Positions 8,564 to 17,522 are shown, counted from the stretch's first letter. The stretch is DNA of 64,000 bases from Conexibacter woesei Iso977N (GCF_000424625.1 NZ_AUKG01000001.1:1240001-1304000); one strand, 5' to 3'. The notes: generated by a model from the letters alone, not told the origin. Program-made: numbers and translations.

Positions 8564-8934
8564 GGCGCGTCCATCCCGGCGGTCCAGAAGCGACGCCGGA
8601 CGCGCACGACCTCGCGGCGCAGCGGGCGCTCGCCGACGTCGAGCGCGCGCCAGGCGGCGCAGTGGCGGTTGAGGAGCTCCAGGACGACGTCGGTCGCCGA
8701 GACGTCGCCGGGCGCGTCGGGGTCGGCGGCGTAGAGGTCCTCGATCGGCTCCAGCAGGCGGGCGTGGACGACGAGGTCGTCGCCGTCGGCCGTGGCCGTG
8801 AACGACCGGAACGCCCAGCGGCGCGGGTCCTCCGCCAGGGCGGTGAGCTCGTCCTGGAGCCGGACGGCGGTCCGGGTGGTCGCGGGGACCGCGGCGAGCC
8901 GCAGGGTGACGTCGAGGCAGGGCGTGAAGGGCAA
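8542..8934 (-). CDS. Hypothetical protein, 130 residues
   Basis: The reading frame is protein-like (MPFTPCLDVTLRLAAVPATT, then DVVLELLNRHCAAWRALDVG) with an alpha/beta pattern and a basic C-terminal strand (REVVRVRRRFW). No family is recognised and no membrane or signal segment is present. It ends inside the 3' end of the anti-sigma-like gene on the other strand, with a 22-nt overlap, and is followed on its own strand by nothing until 8542. Coding status is supported by codon bias and by the empty gap it otherwise fills. Confidence 0.55.
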   Translation of the reverse strand: MPFTPCLDVTLRLAAVPATTRTAVRLQDELTALAEDPRRWAFRSFTATADGDDLVVHARLLEPIEDLYAADPDAPGDVSATDVVLELLNRHCAAWRALDVGERPLRREVVRVRRRFWTAGMDAPQETSRT

Positions 8935-9029
8935 AGTGCCTTTCCGGTGGGAGCGGAAGGGGCGCGGACCCTAGCGGAGAACCACCTCGACGTCGAAAGC
9001 GCTGAACGACTCTGCGCAGATTCAGGTGC

Positions 9030-9845
9030 TTATGTGCTCACAAGCGGAACGTCTGGGTCACGCAGCGTCGCGCCGCGCGTCCGCCGCTCGCCCTCCGGCA
9101 GGACCAGCGAGCCGTGCCTGCGCAGGACGACGACGATCCAGACCGTCCCGGCGACGAAGAGCGACAGCGACTCCAGCTGCGCGGCCGTGAGGCCGAGCAC
9201 GACGTGCTCGTTGCGGCGCAGGAACTCCACCAGGAAGCGCTCGAGCCCGGCGCCGACGAGGTAGAACGCGAACAGCAGCCCGGGCCGGACGACGTCGCGC
9301 AGCTGCCACAGCGCGAACGCGAGCAGGCCCATCGTCAGCGTCTCGTAGATCGGCGTGGGGTGGACGGTCACGCCCGGGTCGGTCGGCACGGTCCCGTGCG
9401 GGTAGCCCATCGCCCACGGCCCGTCCCACGGCTTGCCGTAGTCGCCGTCGCCGGAGACCTGGCAGCCGATCCGGCCGATCGCGTAGCCGAGCGCCAGGCC
9501 GGGGCCGGCGATGTCGACGAGGTCGAGCGACACGAAGTCGCGCCTGTGCGCCCAGGTCAGGACCGCGACGACCCCGCCGAGCAGCCCGCCGTACCAGATC
9601 AGCCCGGAGCCGCCGAAGACGTCGCCGAGGCTGAGCGAGTCGTGGTTCTGCACCAGGTAGTAGGCGCGCGCGCCGACGAGGCCGCCGATCAGCGCGACCG
9701 TGACCATCTCGTAGGCCCAGTCGACCGGGCGGCCGAGCTCCTTCAGCCGCCGGGCCGCGAGCAGGCCCCACGCGGCGAAGTTGAGGGCGAAGAACAGGCC
9801 GAACGTCTTGATCGACAGGCCGAAGACAACGATCTCGGGCTTCAC
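9030..9845 (-). CDS. lgt: Prolipoprotein diacylglyceryl transferase
   Basis: 271 residues with seven hydrophobic helices, the usual size of Lgt, which transfers diacylglycerol from phosphatidylglycerol to the lipobox cysteine of prolipoproteins at the membrane. Recognisable motifs are IWYGGLLGG in helix 3, the signature GRIGCQVSGDGDYGKPWDGP, HPTPIYETL, and GLERFLVEFLRRNEH near the end. Compared with E. coli Lgt, the histidine of HGGL is a tyrosine and the Asn of GRIGN is a cysteine. Both changes are known in a divergent Lgt-like branch, so the exact activity is slightly uncertain. The GTG at 9845 follows a TAGAGT box by 8 nt, predicting a leaderless message. It is divergent from the MFS gene. 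Confidence 0.85.
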   Translation of the reverse strand: MKPEIVVFGLSIKTFGLFFALNFAAWGLLAARRLKELGRPVDWAYEMVTVALIGGLVGARAYYLVQNHDSLSLGDVFGGSGLIWYGGLLGGVVAVLTWAHRRDFVSLDLVDIAGPGLALGYAIGRIGCQVSGDGDYGKPWDGPWAMGYPHGTVPTDPGVTVHPTPIYETLTMGLLAFALWQLRDVVRPGLLFAFYLVGAGLERFLVEFLRRNEHVVLGLTAAQLESLSLFVAGTVWIVVVLRRHGSLVLPEGERRTRGATLRDPDVPLVST

Positions 9846-9899
9846 TGGGTCTGACTCTAGGGATCGGGACTCCGCGACGGCCCGTATCGTGGCCGTCCC

Positions 9900-11207
9900 G
9901 TGCTGCGCCGCCTGCTCTCCCGTGCCACCGTCGACACCACGCCGCTGCGCGCGTCGCGCGACTACCGGCTGCTGCTCGGCGGCGAGCTGATCACGGGGCT
10001 CGGGACCCAGGCTGCGCTCGTCGCGCTGCCCTACCAGCTCTACGTGGAGACGAGGTCGGCGTTCCTGACCGGCCTGCTCGGCGCGGTCGAGCTGATCCCG
10101 CTGATGGCGATGGCGCTGCTCGGCGGCGCGCTCGCCGACCGCCACGACCGCCGCAAGCTGCTGCTGCTGGACCAGATCGGCCTCGTGCTCGGCGCCAGCG
10201 CGCTGGCGGCGCTGGCCTACGCGGGCTCGCCGCCGATCGGGTTGTTGTACGTCTTGGGCGCGTGGATGGCGGGCTTCACCGCGATCCAGAACGTGACCGC
10301 GGGGTCGATCATCCCCAACCTGGTCGAGCCGGAGCTGCTGCGCCCCGCGCTGGCGTTGAACTACGGGTTGAACACGCTGACGATGGTCATCGGCCCGGCG
10401 TTCGGCGGGCTGCTGATCGCCGCCTTCGGCCTCGGCGCGGCGTACACGATCGACGCGATCTCCTGCCTGGCGATCTTCGGCGCCGTCTGGGCGATGAGGG
10501 CGCAGCTGCCCAAGGGCGTCGACCTCGAGGCCGACCAGCCCGCGCGCGTCCTGGAGTCGATCGGCGAGGGCCTGAGGTTCGTGCGCGGCGAGAGCGCCCT
10601 GATGGGCTCGTTCGCGATCGACCTGCTGGCGATGACGTTCGGGATGCCGCGCGCGCTGTTCCCGGTCCTGTCGGTCAGCGTCTACCACACGGGCGCGGGC
10701 GGGACGGGGTTGTTGTACGCCTCGGTCGCGGCCGGCGCGACGGTCGCGGCGCTGTCGACGGGCTGGCTGTCGCACGCGCGGCGGCTGGGGCGGATCGTGA
10801 TCTGGGCGGTCGTCGCGTGGGGCGCGGCGATCGCGCTGGCCGGCGTCGCGCACTCGCTCTGGCTGGCCGCCGCGATGCTCGCGATCGCGGGCGCGGCGGA
10901 CAGCGTGAGCGCCGTCTGCCGCTCGTCGATCAACCAGACCGTGACGCCCGACCACCTGCGCGGGCGGATGTCGGCGGTCTTCTCGCTGGTCGTGACCAGC
11001 GGCCCGCGGCTGGGCGACGTCGAGTCCGGCTCGGTCGCCGCGCTGGCCTCGCCGCGCTTCTCGGTGATCTCCGGCGGGCTGGCCTGCGTGGTCGGCGTCG
11101 CGGGCATCGTCTTCGCGTTCCCGAAGCTGCTCGCGTTCGACGCCGAGCAGGACCAGGCCGACCGGACGCTAGGGTCGGTGCATGGCGAAGACCTTGTACA
11201 CGGCTGA
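9900..11207 (+). CDS. MFS transporter, exporter type (EntS-like)
   Basis: 435 residues with about twelve transmembrane helices. The loop after helix 2 carries the MFS motif GGALADRHDRRKLLLLDQIG. The N-terminus (TPLRASRDYRLLLGGELITG) and overall length match the MFS_3 group that includes siderophore exporters such as EntS; the substrate is unknown. A GTG start at 9900 lies 9 nt after a TATCGT box, suggesting a leaderless mRNA. Its last 26 nt overlap the Ohr start, but Ohr has its own promoter-like box inside this gene (TAGGGT at 11170-11175), so the two need not be one operon. Confidence 0.9.
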   Translation: MLRRLLSRATVDTTPLRASRDYRLLLGGELITGLGTQAALVALPYQLYVETRSAFLTGLLGAVELIPLMAMALLGGALADRHDRRKLLLLDQIGLVLGASALAALAYAGSPPIGLLYVLGAWMAGFTAIQNVTAGSIIPNLVEPELLRPALALNYGLNTLTMVIGPAFGGLLIAAFGLGAAYTIDAISCLAIFGAVWAMRAQLPKGVDLEADQPARVLESIGEGLRFVRGESALMGSFAIDLLAMTFGMPRALFPVLSVSVYHTGAGGTGLLYASVAAGATVAALSTGWLSHARRLGRIVIWAVVAWGAAIALAGVAHSLWLAAAMLAIAGAADSVSAVCRSSINQTVTPDHLRGRMSAVFSLVVTSGPRLGDVESGSVAALASPRFSVISGGLACVVGVAGIVFAFPKLLAFDAEQDQADRTLGSVHGEDLVHG

Positions 11208-11616
11208 AGCCCACGTCACCGGCGGGCGCGCCGAGGGCCACGGCAAGACGAGCGATGGTGCGTTGGAGGTCGATCTGCGCCTCCCGACCGAGATGGGCGG
11301 CCAGGGCGGCGGCACCAACCCCGAGCAGCTGTTCGCGGTCGGCTACGCGGCCTGCTTCGAGGGCGCGCTGGGCGCGGTCGCGCGGCGGTCGAAGGCCGAG
11401 ACCGGCGACGTCGGGATCGACTCGAAGGTGTCGCTGCACCCCAACGAGGCCAAGGGCTTCGACCTCTCGGTCGAGCTGCACGTCTCGCTGCCGAGCGTCG
11501 AGGACGACGCGGCGGTCGAGCTGGTCCGCGCGGCGCACGAGGTCTGCCCGTACTCCAACGCCACGCGCGGGAACATCGACGTCACGCTGACCGCGAATGG
11601 CCAGCCGGTCGACTGA
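11182..11616 (+). CDS. ohr: Organic hydroperoxide reductase, Ohr/OsmC family
   Basis: 144 residues, the normal Ohr length. The two catalytic cysteines are in AVGYAACFEGAL (about residue 58) and AHEVCPYSNATRGN (about residue 122), and the N-terminal LYTAEAHVTGGRAEGHGKTS plus the GGTNPEQLFAVGYAAC helix are typical of Ohr rather than OsmC proper. The enzyme reduces organic and fatty-acid hydroperoxides to alcohols in the cytoplasm, usually with lipoylated dehydrogenase partners. No OhrR repressor is adjacent. ATG 11182 is 6 nt after TAGGGT (11170-11175), predicting a leaderless transcript initiated within the upstream MFS gene. Confidence 0.95.
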   Translation: MAKTLYTAEAHVTGGRAEGHGKTSDGALEVDLRLPTEMGGQGGGTNPEQLFAVGYAACFEGALGAVARRSKAETGDVGIDSKVSLHPNEAKGFDLSVELHVSLPSVEDDAAVELVRAAHEVCPYSNATRGNIDVTLTANGQPVD

Positions 11617-11791
11617 CCCCAACTGCGTGAGCGGCGTCTGCGGCGCGGACGTCCCGCCGGTCGTCGGCTCCGTGCTGACGGGCGTCGGGCTGACCGTGGC
11701 GCAGGCCGCCGAGCGCCTTGCCCGCGGCGAGGACGTCGCGCTGACCGACGTCCAGCGCCGGATCGTCGAGGAGCACGCGCTGAAGCTCTGA
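11597..11791 (+). CDS. Small hypothetical protein behind ohr
   Basis: 64 residues; its ATG overlaps the end of ohr by 20 nt in another frame. The chain starts with CVSGVCGADVPP (a CxxxxC pair) and continues as a plausible short helical domain (LTVAQAAERLARGEDVALTD, ending IVEEHALKL). No family is recognised. Position suggests translational coupling to ohr. The following 80 nt hold no gene. Confidence 0.45.
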   Translation: MASRSTDPNCVSGVCGADVPPVVGSVLTGVGLTVAQAAERLARGEDVALTDVQRRIVEEHALKL

Positions 11792-11871
11792 GCTCGTCTG
11801 GCCGGAGCTCGCGAGTGCTCGGCCGCGGTGGTTGGCGCAGGTTCTGGAGGTCGCCTGCGTTGTAGGCGGTC

Positions 11872-13791
11872 ATGCACCGTCGCCTGCTCGCTCTCGTCGC
11901 CGCCTGCGCCGCCGTCCTGATGGGCGTGGGCGCGGGTGGCGCCTCCGCCCGCGTTCTTCAGCAGAACGCGCTCAGCCGGCTCGACCGCGCCGGCTTGGTG
12001 AGCGCCGCCGCGCCGAGCACGAAGCTGACGATCGGGATCTCGCTCGCGCGGCCCGACGCGGCGGGGGAGCAGGCGCTGCTGGGCAAGCTCTTCGACCGCT
12101 CGTCGGCGGAGTACCACCAGTTCCTGACGCCGTCGCAGTTCGCGGCGCGCTTCGGGGTCCCGGCGGCGCAGGTCGACGCCACGAAGGCGTGGCTGCAGGG
12201 CGGCGGGTTGTCGGTGGACTACGCCGCGGGCGCGGGCGACTACCTGCTGGCGTCCGGCACCGCGCAGCAGGTCGGCGCGCTGCTGAGGACGTCGTTCGAC
12301 CGCTTCACGTTCCAGGGCCAGTCGTTCCTGGCCAACGTCGCGGCGCCGACGGTCCCGGACGCGCTCCCGGTCGTCGACGTCCTCGGGTTGAACACCTACC
12401 AGCGCTTCCACACGATGCGCTCCGAGGCCCCGGCCGCGACGCCGGGTCTGCCGGACATCGGCAACCGCTCGCCCGAGGACCTGTGGTCGATCTACGAGCA
12501 GCCGAGCGCCGACACCGGCGCCGGCGTCAGCGTCGCGATCCTCGGCAACGGCGCGACCGACGGCGTCATCAGGGACCTGCACACGTTCGACACCAGGCAC
12601 GGCCTCCCGCAGGTCCCGGTCGACGTCGTCCACACGCCGGCGAACGGCGACTACTCCGACACCGCGGGCAATCCGGAGTGGAACATCGACATGCAGGCGA
12701 TCCACGGCATGGCGCCCGGGATCACCAAGGAGAAGCTGTACTTCTCGCCCTCGCTGCAGGACACGCAGCTGGTCGCCTCGTCCGCCGCCTGGGCCAACGA
12801 CCCGGACGGCCCGCCGATCATGAACGCCTCGCTCGGCGAGTGCGAGGTCACGCCGCTCAACGACGCACTCAACAGCGACGCGCTGTTCCCGCTCAACGGC
12901 AACGAGAACACCACCGACCCGCTGCCGGTCACGCAGGGGCTGAGCAACTCCAGCGAGCCCGCCCAGACCAAGGTGCTCCAGCAGGCGGTGATCGAGGGGC
13001 GCACGTTCTTCGCCTCCTCCGGCGACGCGGGCTCGTCGTGCGGCGCGCTCTACCTGCCGGAGCTGGGCGCGGGCAACGGGATCCTCAACCAGATCGTCCC
13101 GCTGACCGAGGACCCGGCCAACAACCCGTACGCGACCGGCGTCGGCGGCACCGTCCTCTACAGCGACGGCGGCACGCCCGCGCAGCGCGCGCTGGAGTAC
13201 GCGTGGACGCACAGCGGCGGCAACCCGTCGCCGTTCGAGACCGCGCCCGCCTATCAGCAGGGCGTGGCGAACCTCAACCGCCCGTGCCTCGTCGACCCGA
13301 CCGGCCGGCCGACCAACACCGGCCAGCTCTGCCGCGGCGTCCCGGACGTCGCCGCGATCTCCGGCGACGTGCTGTCCAACGGCTACACGATCGTCAGCGA
13401 CGGCGCGGACTCCACCGGCGGCGGCACGTCGCTGTCCTCACCGCTCTGGGCCGGGATGTGGGCGCGGATCGCCGCGACCGCGCCCGCGGGCAGCTCGTAC
13501 GGCTTCGCCAACGAGGCGATCTACGCGATCGGCAAGGACCCCAACAAGTACGCGCAGTCGTTCCACGACATCACGCAGGGGACCAACGGCCTGAACCCCG
13601 CGCAGACCGGCTACGACTACGTCACAGGCTTCGGCGTGCCGCGCCTCTCGGGGCTGCTGGGCGCCGTCCAATCGGTCCAGCCCGCGACGGGCGACGGCGG
13701 CGGGCAGGCTGAGGCCCCGCCGTCGTCCTCGCCGCCCGCGGCCGCGCCGAGCCTCGCCGCCGTCGCGCCCGCCACGTCGCGGCGCCGCTGA
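11872..13791 (+). CDS. Secreted sedolisin (S53 family) serine-carboxyl peptidase
   Basis: 639 residues with a signal peptide (about 1-27, ending GGASA), a pro-kumamolisin activation domain (about 50-190: EYHQFLTPSQFAARFGVPAA) and the S53 catalytic domain (about 200-590). The catalytic set is complete: Glu269 and Asp273 in NPEWNIDMQAIHG (the ExxxD pair), Asp385 in FASSGDAGS (oxyanion), and Ser520 in GGGTSLSSPLWAG. FHDITQGTNG and GYDYVTGFGVP form the C-terminal calcium site. A Pro/Ala/Ser-rich tail of about 40 residues follows. The precursor is cleaved in acid to an extracellular protease that degrades proteins. It has no partner genes nearby. The start is the ATG at the signal peptide; no strong ribosome binding site is seen. 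Confidence 0.95.
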   Translation: MHRRLLALVAACAAVLMGVGAGGASARVLQQNALSRLDRAGLVSAAAPSTKLTIGISLARPDAAGEQALLGKLFDRSSAEYHQFLTPSQFAARFGVPAAQVDATKAWLQGGGLSVDYAAGAGDYLLASGTAQQVGALLRTSFDRFTFQGQSFLANVAAPTVPDALPVVDVLGLNTYQRFHTMRSEAPAATPGLPDIGNRSPEDLWSIYEQPSADTGAGVSVAILGNGATDGVIRDLHTFDTRHGLPQVPVDVVHTPANGDYSDTAGNPEWNIDMQAIHGMAPGITKEKLYFSPSLQDTQLVASSAAWANDPDGPPIMNASLGECEVTPLNDALNSDALFPLNGNENTTDPLPVTQGLSNSSEPAQTKVLQQAVIEGRTFFASSGDAGSSCGALYLPELGAGNGILNQIVPLTEDPANNPYATGVGGTVLYSDGGTPAQRALEYAWTHSGGNPSPFETAPAYQQGVANLNRPCLVDPTGRPTNTGQLCRGVPDVAAISGDVLSNGYTIVSDGADSTGGGTSLSSPLWAGMWARIAATAPAGSSYGFANEAIYAIGKDPNKYAQSFHDITQGTNGLNPAQTGYDYVTGFGVPRLSGLLGAVQSVQPATGDGGGQAEAPPSSSPPAAAPSLAAVAPATSRRR

Positions 13792-13826
13792 GCGGCGCGC
13801 GGCGGACGTTCGGACGGCCGCCGCTC
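13790..13826. terminator. Hairpin over the sedolisin stop codon
   Basis: GAGCGGCG (13790-13797) pairs with CGCCGCTC (13819-13826), with further pairing of the GC-rich interior. There is no T-tract. It is the only terminator-like structure between the protease and the flavoprotein promoter. Confidence 0.45.
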
Positions 13827-13848
13827 CCCGATCCGCCACCGCTTCGCG

Positions 13849-13939
13849 CTGCGGCGGGACCGCAGTGGACGAACGGGCGACGCCGAAGGGTGACCTGCGG
13901 CACACCCCTCTTGCCGCAACCCGGACGGCGGCCGATGGT
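13849..13939 (+). promoter_or_regulatory. Promoter of flavoprotein 1 with two CTGCGG/CCGCAG palindromes
   Basis: Two palindromes with the same half-site occur: CTGCGG-N5-CCGCAG at 13849-13865 and TGCGGCA-N9-TGCCGCA at 13896-13918. The second overlaps a -35-like TTGCCG (13911-13916), which is 17 nt from GATGGT (13934-13939), itself 9 nt before the ATG. The stretch GGCCGATGGT stands 34 nt from the start of TGCGG here and exactly 34 nt from it in the promoter of the paralogue at 18268, which points to a shared regulator. Confidence 0.5.
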
Positions 13940-13948
13940 TATGAGGGA

Positions 13949-15019
13949 ATGGCAGCGTCCCGTCTACAGCATGTTGTAGTTGTTGGTGGTGGCTCCGCGG
14001 CGACCGAGGTCGTCCTGGTCCTCCGCGAGCACGGGGCGCCGGTGCGGGTCACGGTCGTGGCGCCGGAACCTGAGACGGATCTGGCCGCTCTGCCGGTCGC
14101 TGGGCCCTACACGGCGCCCGACGGCCGGCAGGACCTCATCGCCATCGCCAAGGACGTCGGCGCGGAGCTGGTCCAGGCCCGCGCCGTCGCGGTCGACGCC
14201 CACCGTCATCGCGTGCACTTGGACGGCGGGAGGGCTCTTGCCTACGACGTGCTCGTGCTGGCGGTGGGCGCAAGCCCGCGGCACACGATCGACCGCGCGC
14301 TCACGCTCTACGGCGATCCCGGCCGGATCGCGGTCGACCGCGTCCTGGCCGAGCGCGCGCCGGTGATCGACTTCGTCAACCCGCCGGGCATCACCCGCGC
14401 GCTGGCGCTCTACGAGCTGGCGATCCACACCGGCGACGAGGCCCGCGCCCGCGGCCTCGACATCGCGCTGCGGCTCGTCACGCCGGAGCGCGCGCCGCTG
14501 TCGGCGTTCGGCGAGCGCACGACGCTGGCCGTGGGGCGCCTGCTCGACGCGGCCGGCGTCGCGTTCGAGGGCGGCTCGTCGGTCTTCGAGGGCATCGACG
14601 GCCTGCTGCGCGTCAACGACGCGGCGACGATCCTGCTCGACGCGCGCACGGTCGCGCTGCCGGTCCTGGACGGCCCGTCGCTGCCCGGCGTCCCGGCGAC
14701 CGCCGCGGGCTTCATCCCGGTCGACGCGCACGGCGCGGTCCCGGGCCTGGCCGACGTCTACGCCGTCGGCGACGCGACCGCCTGCCCGCTCAAGCACGTC
14801 GACGTCGCCGCCGCGCAGGCCGCGACGGTCGCCGACGTGCTCGCCGCGCGGGCCGGCGTCACCGTGACGCCGACGCCGTGGACCGCGACGGTCCACGAGC
14901 ACCAGCTGGCCGAGCACGGCCTTGGCGACCTCGTGCTCGCGCACGACTGCACCCCGGACGCGACGGCGATCCTGCGCGTGATCGCCGACGACGGGCCGCG
15001 GTCCGTCTCGCAGTCCTAG
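13949..15019 (+). CDS. FAD-dependent pyridine-nucleotide-type oxidoreductase (paralogue 1)
   Basis: 356 residues from ATG 13949. The N-terminal FAD Rossmann motif is VVVVGGGSAATEVVLVLRE (GxGxxA form), the central turn is LAYDVLVLAVGASPR, and the C-terminal FAD loop is LADVYAVGDATACPLKHVDV. This is the layout of NADH dehydrogenase-II and sulfide:quinone oxidoreductase relatives, but the redox cysteines of true SQR are absent, so the acceptor and donor are unknown. It is paralogous to the protein at 18268-19320: both share LPLYELA/ALYELAI, the TPEAMPL/TPERAPL region and the TPxPW near the end. Its stop shares CTAG with the convergent MBL gene. An upstream ATG at 13865 is less likely because it would cover the predicted promoter. 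Confidence 0.8.
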   Translation: MAASRLQHVVVVGGGSAATEVVLVLREHGAPVRVTVVAPEPETDLAALPVAGPYTAPDGRQDLIAIAKDVGAELVQARAVAVDAHRHRVHLDGGRALAYDVLVLAVGASPRHTIDRALTLYGDPGRIAVDRVLAERAPVIDFVNPPGITRALALYELAIHTGDEARARGLDIALRLVTPERAPLSAFGERTTLAVGRLLDAAGVAFEGGSSVFEGIDGLLRVNDAATILLDARTVALPVLDGPSLPGVPATAAGFIPVDAHGAVPGLADVYAVGDATACPLKHVDVAAAQAATVADVLAARAGVTVTPTPWTATVHEHQLAEHGLGDLVLAHDCTPDATAILRVIADDGPRSVSQS

Positions 15020-15696
15020 TCGTTCGGCAGCTTCGCGACCGCGGCGGCGAGCCTGCCCGCCGCATCCTGGACGACCGGCCCGTGGCCGAAGCCGACGACC
15101 CGCGGCTGCAGCGCCCCGATCTTGCGCATCGACGCCCGGTTCTGCGCCGGGTTGTAGGTGAACGGCGCAGGTGGCTGGCGCAGCCCCGGCACGGTCGTGA
15201 GCAGGTGCATGTTGAAGAACACGTCGCCCGCGATCAGGATCCCGTCGGCCTCGCGCCAGTAGGCGACGTGGCCCGGCGAGTGGCCGGGGACGTCGAGCAC
15301 GACGAAGCCCGGGCCGACGACGTCGCCCTCGTGCAGCTCGCGCGACACCGCCGACGGCTTGAAGCTGGAGTACTTGGCGCCGATCGCCCGCAGCGGTCCC
15401 GGCGTCGACGGCGGGACCGCGCCGCCGCCGTGGCGGACCTCCTCGGCGTCGATCGCGCCGACCGCCAGCCCGTCGATCCCGAGCTCGCGCAGCACGCGCG
15501 ACGATCCGCCCGCGTGGTCGAGGTGCGCGTGGGTCAGCGCGTGCTGCGTCACCCCGCGCTCGCGCGCCGCGGCGACCGCGCGCCCGCCCTGGAACCCGTA
15601 CCCCGCGTCCACCAGCACGTCGCCCAAGATGTAGGCGTTGACGGTGTCGCGTGGGCCCAGCGGAACGTGCCAGACGTCGTCGGCGAGCTGTCGCAT
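15016..15696 (-). CDS. MBL-fold metallo-hydrolase
   Basis: 226 residues with the metallo-beta-lactamase pattern: THAHLDHAGG (HxHxDH, residues about 55-64), VLDVPGHSPGHVAYW (third His), ILIAGDVFFN (bridging Asp) and GFGHGPVV (last His). A dinuclear zinc or iron centre is therefore intact. Family members hydrolyse thioesters such as S-lactoylglutathione, lactones or other substrates; nothing here fixes which. It lies between flavoprotein 1 (convergent, sharing CTAG as double stop) and the sensor kinase (divergent, 53 nt between starts), so it may belong to the same regulon. No signal peptide, so cytoplasmic. Confidence 0.9.
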   Translation of the reverse strand: MRQLADDVWHVPLGPRDTVNAYILGDVLVDAGYGFQGGRAVAAARERGVTQHALTHAHLDHAGGSSRVLRELGIDGLAVGAIDAEEVRHGGGAVPPSTPGPLRAIGAKYSSFKPSAVSRELHEGDVVGPGFVVLDVPGHSPGHVAYWREADGILIAGDVFFNMHLLTTVPGLRQPPAPFTYNPAQNRASMRKIGALQPRVVGFGHGPVVQDAAGRLAAAVAKLPND

Positions 15697-15749
15697 CGGC
15701 GCATTCCATCACTCGCGCGCACGCGCTGCACCCGTCACCATGCGCAGCC

Positions 15750-17522
15750 ATGGACGCCGACGAACTGGAGCACCTCGGCTACGAGCGCGTGCGACGGCTC
15801 GCGGAGATCGCGCGCGAGCTGGTCAGCGAGCTGCGCTCCGACCAGGTCCTCGACCACCTGCTCGACGCCGCGCGCGAGCTGACCGGCGCCGAGTACGCGG
15901 CGCTCGGGGTCCTCGACGACGCGCGCGACGGGCTGTCGCAGTTCATCACCCGCGGCGTCGACGACCGCACGCGGCAGCTGATCGGCGACCCGCCGAGGGG
16001 CAAGGGGGTGCTCGGCCTGATGATCGAGGACCCGCGGCCGCTGCGCCTGCACGACGTCTCCACGCACCCGCGGTCGTTCGGCGTGCCGACGCACCACCCG
16101 CCGGTCTCGACGTTCCTCGGCGTCCCGGTGATCATCCGCGGCGAGGCCTGGGGCAACCTGTACCTGGCCGACAAGGCCGGCGGCGCGGACTTCACCGCGC
16201 GCGACGAGGAGACCGCGGTGATCCTCGCCCGCTGGGCGGCGATCGCGATCGAGAACGCGCGGCTCTACGAGCGCCTCGACGACGAGCACGAGGAGCTTGA
16301 GCGGTCGGTCGCGCGGCTGAGCGCGATGACCGAGATCGCCGACGCGCTCGGCGCCGAGACCGAGCTGGAGCCGGTCCTGGAGCTGATCGTCAAGCGCGCG
16401 GGCGCGCTGGTCGCGGCGCGCGGCGTCCTCGTCCTGCTGCCCGAGCACGGTGCGCCGTTCCTGCGCGTCGCCGCCTGCGCGGGCGCGATCGTCCCCGCCG
16501 CGCGCAGGATCCCGATCGCGGGCACGCGCTCGGGCGAGGTGCTGCGCAGCGGCGAGGCGATCCGGATCGACGACGTCGGCGAGGACTCGCGGCTGTACGC
16601 CGCCGCGCTCGGCGCGCCCGACGCGCAGACCGCGCTGCTGGTCCCGATGGCCTACCGCCGCAGGATCGCCGGCGTGCTCGTGGCGATCGACCGCCGTTCC
16701 GGCACGCCCACCTTCGACAGGCGCGACGAGGAGCTGCTGCGCGGCTTCGCGGCGTCGGCGGCGATCGCGGTCGTCACCGCGCAGTCGGTCGAGGTCGACC
16801 GCCTGCGCGCGACGGTCGCGGCCGCCGACGCCGAGCGCGCGCGCTGGGCGCGCGAGCTGCACGACGAGACGCTGCAGACGCTCGGCGGCCTGCACGTCCT
16901 GCTGGAGGGCGCGGTCGCCGAGGGCTCCGAGCCGCAGCTGCGCGCCGCGGTCCGGACCGCGTGCGAGCGCGTCACCGACGAGATCGCCGGGCTGCGCGCG
17001 CTGATCGCCGAGCTGCGCCCTGCCGCGCTCGACGAGCTGGGGCTCGGCCCGGCGCTCAGCGGGCTGGTCCGGCGCGTCGCGGGCGCTCAGGGGCTGGAAG
17101 CGGTCACGGACGTGGACCTCGGCACCGGCAACGGCGACGGCGGCGGTGCCCGCCTGGCGCCGGAGCTGGAGACCGCGGTCTACCGCGTGGCGCAGGAGGC
17201 GCTGACCAACGTCGCCAAGCACGCGGGCGCGCGGCACGTCGTCGTGCACGTGACCAAGGACGATGACTCGGTCGGCCTGGAGGTCGTCGACGACGGCGCG
17301 GGCTTCGACGTCGCCGCGGCGCGGGCCCGCGCGGCGGGCGACGATGCGCCGCCCGGCTTCGGCCTGGCCGGGATGCGCGAGCGCGTCATGCTCGCGGGCG
17401 GCGCGCTCGACATCGCCTCGGCGCCCGGCGGCGGGACGACCGTGCGCGCCCGCTTCCCGCTCGGGCGCGGCGGTCAGGCGGGCGGCGCGACGTCGTCGAG
17501 CAGCCCGCGCTCGAGCGCGTAG
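15750..17522 (+). CDS. GAF-domain sensor histidine kinase (NarL-type, HisKA_3)
   Basis: 590 residues from ATG 15750, no transmembrane helix. Two GAF domains (about 20-175 and 195-345) precede a HisKA_3 dimerisation domain with phospho-acceptor His371 in ARELHDETLQTLGGLH, and an HATPase domain (about 460-585) with N-box VAQEALTNVAKHA and G-boxes DDGAGFD and GFGLAGMRERV. This is the DevS/DosT-like layout; whether GAF 1 binds haem cannot be told. The Ser-rich C-terminus runs antisense through the 3' end of the convergent response regulator (49-nt overlap), which is its obvious partner. The kinase likely senses a soluble or diffusible signal and controls the flanking flavoprotein genes. Confidence 0.95.
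   Translation: MDADELEHLGYERVRRLAEIARELVSELRSDQVLDHLLDAARELTGAEYAALGVLDDARDGLSQFITRGVDDRTRQLIGDPPRGKGVLGLMIEDPRPLRLHDVSTHPRSFGVPTHHPPVSTFLGVPVIIRGEAWGNLYLADKAGGADFTARDEETAVILARWAAIAIENARLYERLDDEHEELERSVARLSAMTEIADALGAETELEPVLELIVKRAGALVAARGVLVLLPEHGAPFLRVAACAGAIVPAARRIPIAGTRSGEVLRSGEAIRIDDVGEDSRLYAAALGAPDAQTALLVPMAYRRRIAGVLVAIDRRSGTPTFDRRDEELLRGFAASAAIAVVTAQSVEVDRLRATVAAADAERARWARELHDETLQTLGGLHVLLEGAVAEGSEPQLRAAVRTACERVTDEIAGLRALIAELRPAALDELGLGPALSGLVRRVAGAQGLEAVTDVDLGTGNGDGGGARLAPELETAVYRVAQEALTNVAKHAGARHVVVHVTKDDDSVGLEVVDDGAGFDVAAARARAAGDDAPPGFGLAGMRERVMLAGGALDIASAPGGGTTVRARFPLGRGGQAGGATSSSSPRSSA

Noticed and set aside
13949-15019. Assigning flavoproteins 1 and 2 as sulfide:quinone oxidoreductases
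   Set aside because: Overall layout fits, but the paired redox cysteines are missing, so only a general oxidoreductase call is made.
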